Source: Echinostoma caproni (lineage: Eukaryota; Platyhelminthes; Trematoda; Plagiorchiida; Echinostomatidae). Taken from it: DNA of 10,544 bases. The stretch is taken from the NCBI GenBank assembly GCA_900618425.1, contig UZAN01056842.1, forward strand, positions 2,750-13,293. Direction: 5' to 3'. Numbering within the stretch: the stretch's first letter is position 1; the number at the start of each line of letters is the position of its first letter. The notes beneath the pieces were generated by a model. It saw nothing but the letters and a program-made list of their open reading frames with translations, searched no databases and had not been told where the DNA came from. Positions 9,088 through 10,544 of the stretch are shown piece by piece. Both the position numbers and the translations under genes were made by a program.

Positions 9088-9180
9088 GCCTTGGGTGGTA
9101 CAGTTCCGGTGGGGGGGGGGAGTGGTCAACAGTTTTGACCCCCGGGATCGCCGGTTCTAGTTCCGCTCTGGCGACAAAAA
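9088..9180 (+). mobile_element. Candidate tRNA-derived SINE head
   Basis: An A-box-like TGGTACAGTTCCGG (9096-9109; tRNA A box TRGCNNAGYNGG with extra D-loop bases) and a B-box-like GGTTCTAGTTC (9153-9163; consensus GGTTCRANNCC) are on the same strand. Their spacing falls within the tRNA range. Between them GGTCAA-CAGTT-TTGACC (9124-9140) forms a perfect 6-bp stem in the anticodon-arm position. An AC microsatellite follows closely, as in many SINE tails. A ten-G run (9111-9120) disrupts the D-arm side, and the loop is 5 rather than 7 bases, so it is not a functional tRNA. The extent of the tail (perhaps to about 9265) is not defined, and only one copy is visible in the window. Confidence 0.45.
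9111..9120. repeat. Homopolymer of ten G
   Basis: Uninterrupted G10 inside the SINE candidate. Its length may be affected by sequencing or assembly error. Confidence 0.9.
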
Positions 9181-9184
9181 TTGC

Positions 9185-9216
9185 ATACACACACATATAC
9201 ACACACACACAAACAC
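9185..9216. repeat. AC dinucleotide microsatellite with AT interruptions
   Basis: ACACACAC-ATAT-ACACACACACAC-style tract just downstream of the tRNA-like segment. It probably originated as or expanded from the element's simple-repeat tail. Confidence 0.85.
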
Positions 9217-10346
9217 CGCTGATCAAAACCGAACAGGACGGTATTGCTGTCCAGTGACCTGTTTCTTAGACAAAGGCTTGAGTTTTCTCACAAATCAAAT
9301 GTATTTAATTACAAAAATGCAAGAACATCAAAACTTCTGGGGTTGTAAAAGCCCCCAAAAAACCAACATTAAAAACACAAAAAAATGAGGAAAACTATTC
9401 ACCGCCATCTCTTATCAACTTGTATCATTTGCATGAACGAATATTGGACCAAAATACACCACGCATATGTAGCAATACATTTAGCGGTTATTGATCTTAT
9501 AACATACAAAAGCGTATCAAAAAGTGTAGGGTGTAACAAATCAAAATGTGCTGTTAATCTTGTTTTTTTTTCAGTTATCCATTGTAATTGTTTGGCCTTC
9601 ATTTCACGCTGTTCTGTATCCCCATATACGCATATCCTGTTATTATTTATATTAGTATAGCGTTGACAACATACTTTCTCGCAAACCAGTGATATATACA
9701 TATACATATATCATTTACCATATAGATCAAATTATAGGTGGCAAATGCATGATATGAGGGTATTGTGAGGGGACCGCCATATGGGATGAATTTTGGCGTA
9801 TCAGAATTTCCAATGACTTTTCGTCTCGCAGAGAGTTTTTAGTATTGCAAGAAAAACCATTTTTCCAGTAAAACCCTGATGGGATAATGGCGCGCCTCCA
9901 GACTACACCTGAATTCGGTGATACAGATGTCAACCTACCGCACACCATCCAGGAGATTAGATCATCCGGGAGTGAGGGTGAGAGAGATAGGCCGTGATTG
10001 CGTTGTAAGCATGCAAGCACGAAACAACGATCTAGCCGAGCCAAATTTTGTCGACTGTAGTCCATTAGGTGAAAATGTTTTGCATCAAGTCAGACTTCAT
10101 ACACCCCAACTCCATCCTGATTGAGGTGAGGACTGACATACTGGGAGTATACGAGACATATGGGAATTGTGTAAATGGAAGTTAGTTTTCGAAAAGCGGG
10201 CGTATGAAATGCTGCTCCCGCGTGACGAGTAGGCGAATCTGTTTCAGTCACAAACGGGTCAGTTGATTCGAAAAGTTAACCAGGGTTCTTTAAAATCAGG
10301 AATGAATAATTTGAGCTTGGATAAATTCAGGGATTCACTTGCGCAT
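9217..10346. other. No recognised gene; weak open frames only
   Basis: Open frames of 91-112 codons (the longest minus, 9727-10065) show no motif I can name. A G-C stem GGGGTT-GTAAA-AGCCCC-like hairpin lies at 9339-9355, and an AT palindrome TGATATATA...TATATATCA-like at 9690-9713. T8-CAG near 9563-9573 resembles a splice acceptor but no exon can be read after it. The segment 9890-10120 is less AT-rich and might be an old element fragment; I cannot assign it. Confidence 0.4.
9690..9713. repeat. AT-rich imperfect palindrome
   Basis: The outer eight bases on each side pair perfectly around a short centre with two mismatches. Probably a by-product of TA/CATA simple-sequence expansion. Confidence 0.6.
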
Positions 10347-10544
10347 TCTTTTTTTAATTTTTTTAATTTCTAATTTCGTTTATTGAATAATACGATAATA
10401 CAATTTTCAGAAAGAGGGAATCAGCCAATCAAACGGGACTGCCATACAACACACAGAAAATTGGCAAAGTCAGGTGGTTGTGGTGTTGATGGTGGTAGTG
10501 GTGGTGGTGGTGGTGGTGGTAGTGGTGGTGGTGGTGGTGGTGGT
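10347..10544 (-). mobile_element. Retroelement (or retrocopy) 3' tail, family 2, minus-strand copy, cut by the window edge
   Basis: Read on the minus strand this is an ACC/CCA-type tract (10544-10473), then a core with TGTGTGTTGTATGGCAG, TTTGATTGGCTGATTCCC, AAAATTGTAT, AATAAA (complement of 10379-10384) and an A-rich end AAATTAAAAAAATTAAAAAAAG (to about 10347). It matches the plus-strand copy at 3097-3220 throughout the core in the same order. The body of the element lies beyond the right edge. The longer trinucleotide tract and the interrupted A-tail show the two copies diverged independently. Confidence 0.7.
10473..10544. repeat. GGT/ACC trinucleotide microsatellite reaching the window edge
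   Basis: More than fifteen GGT units with TGT, GAT and AGT interruptions, purest toward the right edge. It occupies the same relative position as the short CCA tract of the other family 2 tail, so it is probably an expansion of an element-encoded tract. Confidence 0.9.

Noticed and set aside
9029..9257. Pair of 65-codon open frames on opposite strands
   Set aside because: Both are translations of the tRNA-like SINE candidate and its AC tail; the LEP reading comes from the B-box complement.
1..10544. CRISPR array, phage, operon or other prokaryotic system
   Set aside because: No regularly spaced direct repeats with unique spacers, no tightly packed ORFs or ribosome-binding sites; animal-type LINE relics point to a eukaryotic genome.

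Overview
The window reads as intergenic or intronic DNA from a metazoan nuclear genome, packed with transposable-element relics. The reasons are broken non-LTR retrotransposon ORFs of animal type, AATAAA-plus-A-run 3' ends, di- and trinucleotide microsatellites, AT-rich spacers, one ambiguous base (N, 8680) typical of a draft assembly, and no operon-like gene packing. A flatworm (digenean/schistosome-like) source would fit the mix of RTE-like and CR1/jockey-like LINEs, but that is inference and other invertebrates are possible. No intact host protein-coding gene was recognised, and no RNA gene apart from a tRNA-like SINE candidate.

Layout. At 1-948 the minus strand carries the N-terminal part of a CR1/jockey-type LINE ORF2 (basic leader plus APE-type endonuclease), broken by two in-frame stops and running off the left edge, where the reverse transcriptase would lie. 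An unnamed dispersed repeat follows at about 1094-1420, with a colinear second copy at about 3538-3840 and a possible third at about 6990-7085. At about 3097-3220 lies a retrotransposon or retrocopy 3' tail (CCA tract, conserved core, AATAAA, A-run). A homologous tail lies inverted at the right edge (about 10347-10544), ending in a long GGT/ACC microsatellite. A GC-richer block at about 4560-4860 has features of a minus-strand LTR. The stretch 4870-6560 holds nothing recognisable, and 6565-7008 holds two overlapping unattributed ORFs. At about 7660-8720 the plus strand carries a decayed RTE-like reverse transcriptase C-terminal half with its conserved tail region. Then come a 14-bp tandem repeat, AC tracts and a tRNA-like SINE candidate (about 9088-9180).

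The parts do not work together as a pathway. They are independent insertions at different stages of decay. The most useful new observations are the two repeat families that recur inside the window without an obvious coding identity. I found no convincing evidence for a new functional system.
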